A stretch of DNA of 51,454 nt from Anseongella ginsenosidimutans (lineage in GTDB: Bacteria; Bacteroidota; Bacteroidia; Sphingobacteriales; Sphingobacteriaceae): NCBI GenBank assembly GCA_029268045.1, contig JAJUHF010000008.1, forward strand, positions 1 to 51,454. Reading direction: 5' to 3'. The position numbers and the translations under genes are program-made. The notes beneath the pieces are model-generated. The model saw nothing but the letters and a program-made list of their open reading frames with translations. It was not told the origin of the DNA and did no database searches. Below, piece by piece: positions 50,850 to 51,454 of this stretch; position 1 is the stretch's first letter; each line of letters starts with the position of its first letter.

Positions 50850-51454
50850 ATGAACATATTCCGATATATCAACAGGCAGCCGCTCCTGGCAATCCTGGGC
50901 AGCTGCCTGGCCCTGGCGCTTCCCGGTTGCGGGGAAATGGACGCCACCTACGAGCAATACATCCGGGATGGGGAAACCATCTACGCGGGCTCCATGGATT
51001 CGGTCCGGCTGCAAAGCGGCAAAGGCCGCATCATGCTGTACGGACTTATCTCCGATCCGATGGTCAGCCTGATCAATGTATTCTACAATAACCGAAACGA
51101 CTCCATCCAGATCCCGATTGAACGGACACACAAAATCGATACGGTCCGGGTGGTAATCTCCGGCCTGGAGGAAGGCACCTATTCGTTCGACATTTTCACC
51201 TACGACGACGAGGGAAATTCTTCGGTCCTGGTCAATGCGATCGGTACGGTGTACGGGAACAATTACCAGAACACCCTGCTGACCACCCCGGTGAGAAACG
51301 CGTTGTACGATGAGGGGATGGTCACCGTGGAATGGGGCGGCGCCGACCCGAGCGCGCTCGGATCTGAACTCATCTACCCTTCCGGCGACGGGAAGGAAGA
51401 CACGCTTTTCGTGGAATCCGGAATCGAGTCCTCCCTGCTGGAAAATTATCCCGA
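50850..51454 (+). CDS. DUF4998-type surface lipoprotein, 5' part only
   Basis: The gene runs off the right edge after 201 codons. The signal ends in LALPGC with lipidated Cys27, and the mature part begins GEMDATYEQYIRDGETIY, the typical start of DUF4998 proteins of Bacteroidota PULs. It then shows Fn3-like beta strands (RVVISGLEEGTYSFDIFTYDDEGN). The missing C-terminus may add another domain. It follows the DUF5000 gene by 36 bases and is part of the same operon, probably another outer-surface glycan-binding subunit. The start is fixed by the signal sequence and an AAGAAG just upstream. Confidence 0.82.
   Translation, partial: MNIFRYINRQPLLAILGSCLALALPGCGEMDATYEQYIRDGETIYAGSMDSVRLQSGKGRIMLYGLISDPMVSLINVFYNNRNDSIQIPIERTHKIDTVRVVISGLEEGTYSFDIFTYDDEGNSSVLVNAIGTVYGNNYQNTLLTTPVRNALYDEGMVTVEWGGADPSALGSELIYPSGDGKEDTLFVESGIESSLLENYP

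Noticed and set aside
1-51454. Search for mobile elements, CRISPR arrays, toxin-antitoxin or defence genes
   Set aside because: No transposase, integrase, nuclease, repeat-spacer array or defence domain was recognised; composition and codon use look uniform.

Overview
This is a contiguous piece of a Bacteroidota chromosome with no plasmid, phage or IS character. The evidence is two SusC/SusD pairs, a TonB receptor/DUF4249 pair, an ECF sigma/FecR/STN-SusC cascade, many lipoproteins with short lipoboxes, and repeated -7 promoter elements of the Bacteroidota form TAnnTTTG. Base composition is moderately GC-rich by eye. The order small protein-ftsE-grpE-dnaJ and the pairing alaS / M23 peptidase / MerR suggest a Sphingobacteriia/Chitinophagia-like member, but genus cannot be fixed from the sequence. 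No rRNA, tRNA, CRISPR array, transposase or integrase was found. No gene-free stretch exceeds about 200 bases.

Layout. 1-4.6 kb: the end of hisIE, a seven-bladed WD40 protein, a zinc-free MDR reductase, a universal stress protein, a small unknown, and a dicluster ferredoxin divergent from a LuxC-type acyl-CoA reductase. 4.6-7.85 kb (minus): a TonB-dependent receptor with a DUF4249 lipoprotein. 7.9-10.8 kb (plus): a small unknown gene, ftsE, grpE, dnaJ. 10.7-13.8 kb (minus): valS and a small anti-sigma-like membrane protein. 13.8-15.9 kb (plus): a metallo-beta-lactamase/rhodanese protein overlapping mnmD. 15.9-19.0 kb (minus): a GH92 alpha-mannosidase and cutC. 19.1-20.8 kb (plus): bioF-bioD. 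20.9-25.3 kb (minus): SusC-SusD. 25.5-30.7 kb: a 3-hydroxyacyl-CoA dehydrogenase, then an arginine-centred group (arginase coupled to argS on minus, arginine decarboxylase on plus). 30.7-35.0 kb: a cupin, a small outer-membrane barrel protein, a Tyr/Pro/Arg-rich lipoprotein, and a response regulator/histidine kinase/pseudouridine synthase operon. 35.1-40.7 kb (minus): a TIM-barrel isomerase-gatB-TlpA operon and alaS. 40.8-42.1 kb (plus): M23 peptidase and MerR regulator.

42.2-51.45 kb (plus) is the start of a polysaccharide utilisation locus: ECF sigma, FecR anti-sigma with DUF4974, STN-domain SusC, large SusD, a DUF4959/DUF5126/DUF5000 lipoprotein and a truncated DUF4998-type lipoprotein. 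The SusC would signal ligand binding through its STN domain to FecR, releasing the sigma factor to express the locus. The glycan target cannot be assigned because enzymes, if present, lie beyond the right edge.

Most of the window is housekeeping and nutrient-uptake DNA. I did not find a clearly new defence or mobile system. The most interesting unexplained signals are repeated motifs and a hairpin before the STN-SusC gene, nested palindromes in the divergent susC/3-hydroxyacyl-CoA dehydrogenase region, the arginase-argS coupling, the sulfur-handling MBL/rhodanese gene overlapping mnmD, the small conserved-looking gene leading the ftsE cluster, and an unusual low-complexity lipoprotein.
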